NCBI GenBank assembly: GCA_003990745.1
Contig: RBNI01007143.1
Location: 1 to 10,603, forward strand
Direction: 5' to 3'
Length of the DNA stretch: 10,603 nt
Origin: Jimgerdemannia flammicorona
Taxonomy: Eukaryota > Mucoromycota > Endogonomycetes > Endogonales > Endogonaceae
A program made the translations under genes and the position numbers. Of the stretch, positions 1 to 8,052 are shown in pieces (position 1 is the first letter of the stretch; every line of letters starts with the position of its first letter). A model generated the notes under the pieces. It had not been told where the DNA came from and made no database searches. It saw only the letters and a list, made by a program, of their open reading frames with translations.

Positions 1-2268
1 TATAACCTCCCCTCCCACCAGACCATTGCCAAGCACCATTGTTTCACATTTATGCCAATTCAACTTCGCTCCTGAGTTCTCCTCATACCACTCTACAGTC
101 TTCTTGAGCTCTTCAACATCAGCAATCGAACCCAAACCAACCACCATGTCGTCTGCAAAGGCCCCAACTTTCCATCCTATGCCAAAGACAGAGAGTCCTT
201 CTATCCTCCGCCTAATTCTATCCATAAGGGGTTCCAGAGAAAGAGCATACAAAATGGGAGACAGTGGGTCCCCCTGGGGCACCCCCCTGCCCAAGGGGAA
301 TGCTACCCCTCTATGCCCATTACACATGAGCACTGCCCTACTTCCTTCCAGTAGGCTGACCATTGCTGACCAGAATTGGGGCGGAACCCCCATCCTATCC
401 AAAACTTTTGCCAACCAGACTCTTCGCACTCGGTCGTAAGCCTTCTCCTGGTCCAAGAAGACAAGACGCCCATCCAATCCACATGCTCTTGCCCCTTCAA
501 TAACTCCATGTACCCAGGCAGTGCCATCCCTGATGAGCCACCTGCCCACAAATCCCCTCTGCTCATTACCCATGACTTGCTGGGCCACCTTCTGTAGTCT
601 TGTCACTACCACCTTAGTCACCAACTTCCTGTCCATATCCAGCAACATTATTGGCCGCCAATTCTTCCAATCCTCCCACCTTCCTTTGTTTTTGTACAGT
701 AGTGTCACCAGCCCAAGGTCCTGCTCCCCCACCCATCTCCTGGTCTGAAGAATGGAGTCGCACAATGCTATCATCTCCCCCATCACCCCTGGGACTCCCA
801 CCATTCGCTTCCAAAAGTCCCAGAGCAGACCATCCTCCCCAGGTGCTGTCCCCAGTGTTGTTGCAGCAAGAACCTGGTGTATCTCATCTTCCTGTACCGG
901 CATCACCAGGCCCCCTAGCCCCTCGACTTGTAGTGGGTGCCAATCCTCCAATACTTGGGCAATGGTCTCATCATCTGCCCCACTCTCCTCCTCACTCCAC
1001 AATCCACTCCATCTCTCCTTCAGCGATCCAAGAATGTCCTGTACACCATGCACCAGTATACCATCAGAGTCTAATACCTCTTCCCACCGTTGCTGTACCC
1101 GCCTTGCTCTAAGAGCCCTTGTAAGAAACTTGGAAGGCCTCTCCCCTTCCTCCAAATCCTACCAGTAGAGCTGTGCTGCCAAGCTCTGTATCCTTGCCTC
1201 TTCCTCTTCCCGCAGTACCTGTTGTAGTTCCACAACCTCCATTTTCGCCCTCATTAACCTCCAATCTTCTTCTCCCTCCAGTATCTTCAACCTCACCCAC
1301 TCCTCCAGAAGCCTAGTCAGTCTAGTAGAAGCCCAATGCACTCTACGCCTCCTCTGCTTCCCTGCCTCCTTACCAGCCTCACTCCAGTAAATCTTGGCCA
1401 TCTCCTTCATCCTCATCCACCGAACCCCAACTGAGGCTCCTTCCTGCCGCCAGTCCTCCACCCTCAGCTGAATGTCTCTAGCCCACTCATCCCACCGGAT
1501 CTTATCATCTAACAAAGAGGAATTGAGGCGCCAATGTCCAGGCCCATCTCCGCTTCCCCCAAATCGCCCCTATCCCAAAAGCCCCCAGTGATCCGACCAT
1601 GGACACCATTCTACTTCCAGTGACTTCCAAACATCTAGGCCCCAGCAGCTGGCTGTCAGAATCCAGTTGATCCTCGTCCCCAGACCCCCTGCCCAATGTG
1701 TATAAACCCTTCTATTCCCCCAGTACTCCCGACCAGCATCTACCAGTGCACTTAGTCTCTCTATCTCCTCCCATGCCACCAGTCCTCCACTCCTGCTCTC
1801 AGTACCTTGACCTCCATCTGTTCTATCCAACAGTATGTCCCGAACCATATTGAAATCACCCCCCAGCATATCCACCCCAGCCTCCACAAAGCTCCCGCTC
1901 TCTAACAGACCTTTCATCCAATCTACCCACTCACCCCGTACCACAGGACAGTAGCAGGAGCCAACTGTAACTGGCTCCCAACCTGCATGAATCCACTCTC
2001 CCCAAACTAGTCTCTCTCCCCAGCTCCTCACATCCTGTATCTCCTCTCTGCCTTTCCGAACCAAAATCCCAACCTTTCCCTTCCAGACCACCGCACCTCC
2101 CCATTCCTTCATCCACTCCATCTTATCTGAATCATCCTCACACCTAACATCCTGCAAGAGGAAGAGATTGGTCTCCAATCCCTTCATCCAAGTAAAAATG
2201 TTCCTACATCGAGTAGCCCCCCATAACCCATTCACATTTAAAGATAAAATGTTGGTTGTACTGTTCAT
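1..2268 (-). pseudogene. LINE ORF2: APE endonuclease + reverse transcriptase, interrupted by two TAG codons, 3'-partial
   Basis: ORF2 would nick target DNA and reverse-transcribe the element RNA at the nick. The ATG at 2266-2268 is chosen because the endonuclease starts at once: LSLNVNGL (residues 8-15), LLQD (37-40), GGDFN (1845-1864), RINWIL (N201) and SDH (D226). TAG at 1570-1572 (codon 233) directly follows the endonuclease. The same frame continues with the WRLNSSLLDD linker motif, a charged helical stretch, and a second TAG at 1159-1161 just before EEGERPSKFL. From there the frame is open to base 1 and holds TAPGEDGL, NWRPIMLLD, QRGFVGRW, motif A FLDQEKAYDRV (427-459), motif B GVPQGDPLSPILY (246-287) and motif C AFADDMVV (140-163). 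Both TAGs fit CAG or TGG mutated by a transition. Two endonuclease positions usually E and D are D40 and N201. RNase H or other C-terminal parts are not visible because of the edge. Confidence 0.92.
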
Positions 2269-2298
2269 GATGAAATATGTGTTATTGTCAAATAATCT

Positions 2299-4329
2299 CT
2301 ACTGCTCCATGCTCATCTCCTCCTGCGCCGTGTCCAGATTGTATTCTGCAGCCACCTCCTCCTCTTCTGCCCTCTGAGCCTCCAATCCAGCCAGCAGTTC
2401 AGTCATTTCTCCATCTGCCTTCTCCTCAAACTCCTCTCGGTATTCTACACATGCCTCCTGCCAGAGCTGCAGTCCATGGCGCTTGTTCCAGTAGTATTCC
2501 GCCCTCTCTCCAGCAACGACCGCCATCTCTGTCTCCCTCTCCTTATCCACCTCATACCCTTCCTCCTCCAGGTACACCACAAGAATTTCTGCCTTCAATG
2601 CCTTTTGTATACCATCCCCCTGTAGTATTCCTGCCCAGTGCTCATCACTCATCACCCGCAAGTCCACCTCCCCCAACTCTTCCACTGCCAGGTTATCCAT
2701 CATCCGATGCATCCAAAGTAAGTTCCCCACCTCCTTCCCCCCCGGAGTCGCCAGCCTCCTGCCATCCAACATTGTGGTGTCAGCTCCAACACTTGCCACC
2801 TCATCCCACACCTCTGGGACATCCACCAGTTCCTCCTCACCAGTCGCCATCACCTGTCCTCCATACACTACCTCTGGAACTCCAAATTGCACCCTCTGGG
2901 CCCCTCGCATCGGCACATCTCCGACCACTCTGTTTTGGGAAGCTGGGCCACGCCTGATAAGTGGGGTGGGGGTAGGAGAGCCCTCCCAGTCCTCCTCCCA
3001 GACCTCAAATGTGCCATCAGTATATGGATCCATACTTGTCTTCTCCTTAGTCTCCCCTGCCTCCTTCCTGTCCTTCCCCTCCCCCTCCCTCTCGCCAGCC
3101 CAGACACTTGCTCCAGCTCCCCCAGTGCTCTTCACCTCGCTTGCATTCCCCAGTAGCCTGTTGTCCAGTTTGGCCAGCAGCTCTTTCTGCCTCTTACGCT
3201 CCTGAGCCCTTTCCCACTGTGCCTTGTTCATTCGAATCTGCTTTCCATCTACTACCTCCAAGTGCGTCAACTCCTCGAAGACCGTCCAAGCCTTCGTACA
3301 CCTCTCTACAGCACCCTCCAACTCTTCTAGCACCTTCAATAAATCCTCCTCCTCCTCCTCACTTCCCTTCACCCTCGTCACCTTACACAAAATCACTCCC
3401 CAGACCATCGCTGAAGGCCAGTCCCTCACCTTCCTGGTAGCTTCCTTTCCAGCCAGCCTAATCCTCATATCCACGTCACCAGTCCTGAGCGAAGTCCCTT
3501 CCCAGACCCTGAATCCAATATCTACTACCTCTCCATATTCCACCATGAAGTCCTCAACCCTCTTTCTCGTCTCCATTGCTGTCACTGTCAGTACTCCTTT
3601 CACCAGCAGTTGGACCACCCTAGGATCCCACTTCAGATAGCATGCCATCGGAACACACACCTCTCCAACCACTAATCCAACCTTCAGTACCTCCTCCAAT
3701 GGTGCCGCCTCCTCAAAACCCACCTCCACTCCCTCCAGTCCCTTTAAAAACTTCACTGATGCAGCTCCTGCCACCTGCTTAGCGATGAGCCCCAGCACCA
3801 TTTTCGCTGTCACTGCTAGGCCCCGGAAGCACAGTGTAACCGCGAATGCCGAAATTGATTTCTTGAGCAATGGGGCCACTGCCAGACCTGTCACCCCATC
3901 CACCAGGTCCCCTTGTCTTCTAAGCCTCAGCCGCTCAGCCACACCATCAGCCGTCACATCTGGATTTTTTTCCAGATCAACAGTCCTGTCGCCATCAGCA
4001 GTCACACTCCCCCCAGCTGCTACTCCTCCAGCTCCACTGCCCCCCCTTCCAAGGGCTGCTCTCTCCTGCACTGGTACCTTCTCAGTCTCCTTGCCCTTTC
4101 TCAGCCAGCCCTCCAGCCCTGATGCCTGTTGTCTCTCCTTCACTGTCTCCGCGAAACTCGCCCTCCCAGATCCCGAGTCTCTGCCATCTCCTCCACCCCT
4201 TCCACATCTGCTGGCCAGCAGCCCCCTCATACTCTCCCCCAGGCCTGGGCCCCTCCCCACCTGCTGCCAGTCGAAAGTGCTTAGACCGCCCTGCCCAGTA
4301 CACACCTTAGGTTGCCTGTCAGTCACCAT
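2299..4329 (-). CDS. LINE ORF1 protein (gag-like, 676 aa)
   Basis: This long open frame sits immediately upstream of ORF2, the position of the RNA-binding ORF1 protein of LINEs, which packages element RNA into a ribonucleoprotein. The N-terminal roughly 130 residues are Gly/Ser/basic-rich and probably disordered. The middle (roughly residues 180-350) alternates hydrophobic and charged residues around EYGEVVDIGFRVWEG and resembles the small alpha/beta RNA-binding modules of LINE ORF1 proteins, but I could not assign it to a named family. A Glu-rich stretch with an EEEEED run follows, then a Lys/Arg/Glu-rich segment near residues 380-460. The last 150 residues are strongly acidic and likely helical. 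I see no CCHC zinc knuckle, which many ORF1 proteins have. The stop is TAG (2299-2301), and the next ten codons are open in the same frame up to the ORF2 ATG. The start at 4329 is the first ATG of the frame. Confidence 0.8.
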   Translation of the reverse strand: MVTDRQPKVCTGQGGLSTFDWQQVGRGPGLGESMRGLLASRCGRGGGDGRDSGSGRASFAETVKERQQASGLEGWLRKGKETEKVPVQERAALGRGGSGAGGVAAGGSVTADGDRTVDLEKNPDVTADGVAERLRLRRQGDLVDGVTGLAVAPLLKKSISAFAVTLCFRGLAVTAKMVLGLIAKQVAGAASVKFLKGLEGVEVGFEEAAPLEEVLKVGLVVGEVCVPMACYLKWDPRVVQLLVKGVLTVTAMETRKRVEDFMVEYGEVVDIGFRVWEGTSLRTGDVDMRIRLAGKEATRKVRDWPSAMVWGVILCKVTRVKGSEEEEEDLLKVLEELEGAVERCTKAWTVFEELTHLEVVDGKQIRMNKAQWERAQERKRQKELLAKLDNRLLGNASEVKSTGGAGASVWAGEREGEGKDRKEAGETKEKTSMDPYTDGTFEVWEEDWEGSPTPTPLIRRGPASQNRVVGDVPMRGAQRVQFGVPEVVYGGQVMATGEEELVDVPEVWDEVASVGADTTMLDGRRLATPGGKEVGNLLWMHRMMDNLAVEELGEVDLRVMSDEHWAGILQGDGIQKALKAEILVVYLEEEGYEVDKERETEMAVVAGERAEYYWNKRHGLQLWQEACVEYREEFEEKADGEMTELLAGLEAQRAEEEEVAAEYNLDTAQEEMSMEQ

Positions 4330-4689
4330 ATTGTTAGTCTCTTTTCACCAAAAATGTTGTTGTAAGTGCTCTCCAAAGATTGTGTAACCCGAATGGTACT
4401 GGAAAGAGATGCAAGCAGATCTCTCTGAAGAACACTCCTACCTAGAGGAAAAGCCACTCCTCAATGCCCATTATACATAAGTACTGCCCTGCTTCTTTCT
4501 AGTAGACTGACCATTGCTGCTCAGAACTGATGAGAGACTCTAATCCTGTTTAGTACTTTTGCCAACCAGACTCTATAGGTATAGTAAATATCTCTCTTCT
4601 TGTCTAAGATAGTGATAAACTTTTAAACTAAGTAATAATTTTTTTTTCTAATTTCTTTTACTATATCTCTTAGATGAGTAGTTATTTTG

Positions 4690-4836
4690 ATAAATCTCTT
4701 AACAACTTGCCCATATAGGGCTATCCACTCAGGAAGATAATGTCATCCTTATGCAGGGGCCATGCTAATCTTCTCTATATCATTCCAATTTTTTCAAGTG
4801 TCAGTGGTCCCGAAGGACTTGACATAAATCTCTTAA
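4690..4836 (-). mobile_element. Retroposed U6 insertion with 13-bp target-site duplication
   Basis: The 13-bp sequence ATAAATCTCTTAA occurs perfectly at 4690-4702 and 4824-4836 and flanks a 121-bp insert (4703-4823). The insert interrupts the degraded LINE RT, whose reading continues on the other side. The U6 5' end lies flush against one duplication, as expected for LINE-mediated retroposition of a full-length 5' end. The other end is a 38-bp segment (4703-4740) that is not U6-like and not poly-A. It contains GCCC-TATAT-GGGC, able to form a small hairpin. It could be the 3' end of the LINE that supplied the reverse transcriptase. Confidence 0.85.
4741..4823 (-). pseudogene. U6 spliceosomal snRNA retropseudogene (3'-truncated)
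   Basis: Read on the minus strand, the segment begins with a stem closed by a UUCG loop (GTCC-TTCG-GGAC), as in U6 5' stem-loops. It then carries AAATTGGAA, a near ACAGAGA box, GAAGATTAGCATGG and CCCCTGC-AAGGATGACA, the most conserved part of U6 (U4-pairing region, AGC triad, internal stem-loop). Compared with the universal U6 core, the ACAGAGA box reads ATAGAGA and GCGCAAGG reads GCATAAGG. Both are C:G-to-T:A changes, and the box change should destroy 5' splice-site recognition. The U6 3' end is missing: similarity stops right after GATGACA. It lies inside a transposon relic with a target-site duplication, so a working gene is very unlikely. Confidence 0.88.
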
Positions 4837-5099
4837 TAAGCTTCTCTATAGAGTTATTATTTTTTTGTTATTCTATAGCTTTTGGCTATAGTGTATTTTA
4901 ATTAACTATTATGATAAGAATTATACTAGTTATCTTAAGTGCTTCAATTCTAACTCTAGTAACTCTTTCTATTATATGTATTATCTTATAGATATCTAGC
5001 TATTCAGTATTACTGAACATAGATGACCTTTTATAGTAGATCTAAAACTATTAGTGATGAATAGATAGCTATAACTATCTCTAAGTAGACTTCTTTTAT

Positions 5100-6717
5100 A
5101 AAGGTTGTCTCAGCTACTTGATCTTAAATAGTATCAGTATAATTTACAAAGATTATCTGATATCAAATTCTGATATAAAATATATTGAGCTAATCCTTCA
5201 GAGCTTACTTGATCTTATCTATATATTAGATAGTTCAGAGCTAGATCTTCTATACTATTAGTATAGTATCATTATTATTTTCTATATAAGTTGCAGCTAT
5301 GAATACTACTTTTACAGGACCTCAGAGACTGAAGAGTATGAGGACTACTTACTGTCTTACTGTCAGAGTTCTTATAGTAGTATATTACTTAAAATTATCA
5401 ATAAAGGTGATGATTGATTTATCTGAAATATATCTATAGAATACTGATAGTTTCATATCTATTTTGTCTAAATATCTTAGTTTGATTTATATATTTATTT
5501 AGATAGTAGTAGTTATTCATTATTTAGCTTAAAAGTAAGATATTTATCTTGAATTATTAGTCAATAAGTACTAAGTTGTAATATAATACTATATAAGTAT
5601 ATCAGATTTCTATATCTTAAAAACTTGATCTTTTTTAACTCTATAGAGTTCTTAGAATATAATAGTAGATAAGTTTAAAGTATATCTATCTGCAGGCTTA
5701 CTAGTTCTCTTACTTTCTCTTTGCTTTAAAATAGAGATATTTATATAAGTTTACTAGCTATAAAATAGCTAAGTTATAAGTCACTTTTTACAAGTATTGA
5801 ATTTTTCAATATTTGCTGATTGCAAATATTTTGATATTTATAGAATCTTTAGTAGTTGTTAAAGTTTTTTATATTACTGAAATGACTACTATTTACAAAA
5901 CTATACTATATTTGAGAATTAGATTCAGATATTATAATTAAATATCTATTCTTCTAATTTATATTACTAATTCAGATCAACTATCATAATATATAAATTG
6001 AGAGAAATTTTATATATATATTAGAAAAATAACTTATAATAGAAAAAAAAAATTATAACTTAACTACTATATAGTTAGTAAACTTATTTAAATATTTCTA
6101 TTATTTAGAGTAAATATATAAATCTCAAATTAATACTCTCAAATGAATCAAATCAATTTGAATTGAATTGAATTAAATTGAGGTTGATTTAAATCAAATC
6201 AAATTGAGGATTTTTTTAGATTCAAATTGAATTAAGGTCTAATTTGATTTAATTTGAATTGAATTGAGATCTAATTTAATTTAAAATTAAGAGTCAAACT
6301 TTGAAATATAATAACTTAATCAAAATAAATATAAATTTAATAATTATTATTATATTAGATTCTTCTAGATAAGGTCAATCAAATAAGCTAAATTTTGTCA
6401 AATTTAGACATATTTTCATCAAGTTATTGAATTTCAAAAATTAAGATTCAAATTGAAAATTGAATTGAATTAGACCTTAATTTAAATTAATTTGAATCAA
6501 ATTGACTCTCAATTCAATTTAAATATTTTAAATTTAATTCATTCTAAGTACTATTTCAAATTAAAATATATAGTTTAAAAGTAAAAAAGCAAAGAAACTA
6601 GTAAGTTTGTAAATAGATACACTTTGAACTCACCTACTATACTCTTACTAAAGATTTTAAAAATTAAGAAAATTAAAAATATAAAATAAAGAAATCTGCC
6701 ATACTTTTCAGATTAAG
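5100..6717. other. AT-rich decayed repeat DNA without a recognisable gene
   Basis: This 1.6-kb stretch is dominated by TA, AT and TTAA steps with very few CG dinucleotides, and no reading frame of useful length is present on either strand. A few better-preserved islands (for example around 5290-5380, with CCTCAGAGACTGAAG) suggest a former coding element on one strand. I could not assign it to the LINE or to another family. The composition fits old transposon copies subjected to repeated C-to-T mutation. The right third (6120-6545) is built from TTGAA/TTCAA words and holds the inverted repeat listed separately. Confidence 0.6.
6219..6500. repeat. Degraded inverted repeat, possible remnant of a hAT-related miniature element
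   Basis: The left arm near 6219-6245 (GATTCAAATTGAATTAAGG continuing into TCTAATT) matches the reverse complement of about 6466-6500, including the exact block AATTAAGGTCTAATT, with a centre near 6360. Extending the right arm outward, the complement of about 6487-6508 reads GAGTCAATTTGATTCAAAT, nearly identical to the hAT left end at 6731-6749. The arms could therefore be hAT-type termini. In sequence this AT-rich some arm similarity arises by chance, but the AAGGTCTAA core is not simple AT repeat. No flanking duplication was found. Confidence 0.45.
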
Positions 6718-6735
6718 TAGTGCTCCAAACGAGTC
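6718..6735 (+). repeat. Putative hAT left terminal inverted repeat
   Basis: TAGTGCTCCAAACGAGTC has the layout of hAT termini, with A at position 2, G at position 5 and an AAACG block. The partner at the right end is not in the window, so this is inferred from motif and position only. Confidence 0.55.
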
Positions 6736-6876
6736 AATTTGAATCAAATCCGGATTCGATTCGTCACATGATGGTTTGATCTGAATCTCAAATCCGAAGC
6801 CATCTGAATCAACTCAGATTAATCTGAATTGCCTCATCCAAATTGCCCCATCTGAATCACCCATCCAAACCACCCC

Positions 6877-7055
6877 AATCTGAATCACTCAATCCAAATT
6901 ACTCAATCTGAATCACTCAATCCGAATCACTCAATCCGAATCACTCAATCCAAATTCTCCAATTCGAATCCTCCAATTCAAATCCTCCAATTCGAATCCT
7001 CCAATCCGAATCTGAATCTGAATCCTTCAACCAAATCCTCCAATTCAAATCCTCC
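6877..7055. repeat. Subterminal 14-bp tandem repeats of the hAT element
   Basis: Nine contiguous 14-bp units run from 6877 to 7002 in two subtypes: AATCCGAATCACTC (6877-6946) and AATTCGAATCCTCC (6961-7002), with a hybrid unit at 6947-6960. Interrupted units continue to about 7055, and looser GAATC copies extend left to about 6740. Most differences between units are CCG to CTG or CCG to CCA (and TCG to TCA), the two outcomes of deaminating a CpG. Subterminal short repeats are the usual transposase-binding sites of hAT elements, so this array is best read as the left binding region. Confidence 0.75.
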
Positions 7056-7082
7056 ACATAACTCATATGCCGGATGCATCTA

Positions 7083-7135
7083 CAACACAATACACACACA
7101 ATACACACACATGCACACGCAAACACGCAAATATA
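7083..7135 (+). repeat. CA-rich simple sequence
   Basis: ACACAATACACACAC-type words with CACGCAAACACGC form an imperfect CA microsatellite just before the transposase coding region. It encodes a His/Thr-rich N-terminus if translation starts at 7074, which makes that start uncertain. Confidence 0.6.
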
Positions 7136-7288
7136 CATATCAATAGATCAGTCTTCAACAGTTCACAGTACTGATGATACTTCAAGTCAAACATCCCTGA
7201 TAGCTCCACACCTTCCATACAATCCTCGCTCTGAAATCTGGCAACATTGTGCTAAGATAGGAGATGATGTTGTTTGTAATTATTATAA

Positions 7289-7367
7289 GTAAAAAATTAA
7301 GACGCACCTATTGACTCATTTGACACACACATGATATTGTTTCATCTACCCCTATAAACTACACCAG
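7289..7367 (+). other. Intron 1 of the hAT transposase
   Basis: GTAAAA ... CACCAG, 79 bp. Removing it joins the CNYY half of the BED finger to NQKFKILGGTTSN exactly in phase, restoring one zinc-finger domain that is otherwise split over two frames. Confidence 0.75.
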
Positions 7368-7759
7368 CCAGAAGTTCAAAATACTTGGTGGTACGACCTC
7401 AAACATGAATCGATATATAAAAGACAAGCACTCTGACAAAATCAAAAAGAACATGGAGATAAATAAAATTGACATCCAAGCTGTGGTGGTACATTTATCC
7501 AATTGCCCAACCATTTCTGTACCAACAACATCATTTAATCAAAAATATTTAGCCATACTCTTTGGCAGAATTTCGAAATCAGCTCATTCGCTGGATTGTG
7601 TACACAGACCAGCCATTCACAACCATCAAGAGTGATCAATTGCATAGCATCTTTGGCCTCCTCAAGTATGATTTATATTTGCCAAGTGCTGATACTATTC
7701 GCAAAGATGTCCTGGAGGCCTATAGGAAGGAGCATGACAATCTCTACTAGACACTTCAG

Positions 7760-7842
7760 ATAAAATAAGGGCAGTATCATGACCTTTGCAAGCTGAATTA
7801 TATAAAAGAGCTCACTAAATTAACCTTACATTCAATAAGCAG
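7760..7842 (+). other. Intron 2 of the hAT transposase with a lost donor (GT to AT)
   Basis: The segment ATAAAATAAG ... ATAAGCAG (83 bp) separates TLQ from NLAGKISF, which are adjacent in the family, and the phase fits. The donor would be CAG|GTAAAA with G mutated to A. A branch-like CTCACTAAATTAAC lies near 7811-7824. Confidence 0.6.
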
Positions 7843-8052
7843 AATTTGGCAGGCAAAATTTCATTTATGATCGACACATGGATATCCCCCAATGTAATTT
7901 CGTTTCTGGGTATTACCGGTCATTAGATTGACCTCGATTGGCAGCTTAAATCTCTCACCCTTGACTTTGTCAAACTTGCTGGCCCTCATTCTGGAGACAA
8001 TATTGCAGATGCTTTTATTAGTTGTATCTGGGAGATTGGGATCACAACTAAG

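Larger units (their letters stand above)
1..4400 (-). mobile_element. Nearly intact two-ORF non-LTR retrotransposon (LINE, L1/Tx1-like), 3' end outside the window
   Basis: The minus strand carries ORF1 (2299-4329), a 30-bp spacer, then ORF2 with endonuclease and reverse transcriptase, the order found in L1-type LINEs. The 5' end is not sharply defined: sequence resembling the degraded neighbouring LINE starts near 4405, so the 5' boundary is probably between 4330 and 4404. The 3' part (end of RT, C-terminal domain, 3' UTR, tail) lies beyond base 1. The coding strand is purine- and G-rich, so the plus strand looks C/T-rich. Only two nonsense codons and no frameshift interrupt about 1,430 codons, which implies a young insertion compared with the relics to its right. 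The clade assignment rests on the APE endonuclease plus the DQEKAYDR and FADD motifs and is approximate. Confidence 0.9.
4405..5100 (-). pseudogene. Degraded LINE reverse-transcriptase relic, AT-shifted, interrupted by a U6 insertion
   Basis: Between 4405 and 4611 the sequence aligns by eye with bases about 250-465 of the intact LINE, including a stretch ending in TTTTGCCAACCAGACTCT shared almost exactly. Differences are mostly C-to-T and G-to-A, many of them CA-to-TA or TG-to-TA. The minus-strand translation still reads RVWLAKVLNRI and AAMVSLLERSRAVLM, with stops. From about 4620 leftward along the element the match to the intact copy weakens and is shorter than expected, but a LINE RT remains readable on both sides of the U6 insertion (KNNNSIEKLI where the intact copy has KNWRPIMLL). 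Near 5060 the helix that normally holds the KAPG-DG motif appears to be present at the right spacing (67 residues). This second part may be the same family with a deletion or another LINE family. The left boundary beyond 5100 cannot be traced. Confidence 0.72.

Noticed and set aside
2277..2957. Long plus-strand proline/serine-rich frames opposite ORF1 (also 3785-4387, 3108-3440, 651-1112)
   Set aside because: They are the antisense shadow of a purine-rich coding strand; the minus-strand LINE protein explains the openness.
4703..4823. A functional U6 snRNA gene
   Set aside because: The ACAGAGA box is mutated, the 3' end is missing, and the insert is bounded by a target-site duplication inside a LINE relic.
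5290..5400. Possible copia-type LTR retrotransposon fragment on the minus strand
   Set aside because: No catalytic motif could be read; the similarity was too weak to support a family.
6877..7060. CRISPR-like array
   Set aside because: Units are contiguous 14-mers with no unique spacers, in eukaryotic transposon context.
6941..7138. Minus-strand 65-codon frame rich in Trp-Arg-Ile and Asp-Ser repeats
   Set aside because: It is only the translation of the 14-bp DNA repeats and the CA-rich tract; no domain and no gene context.
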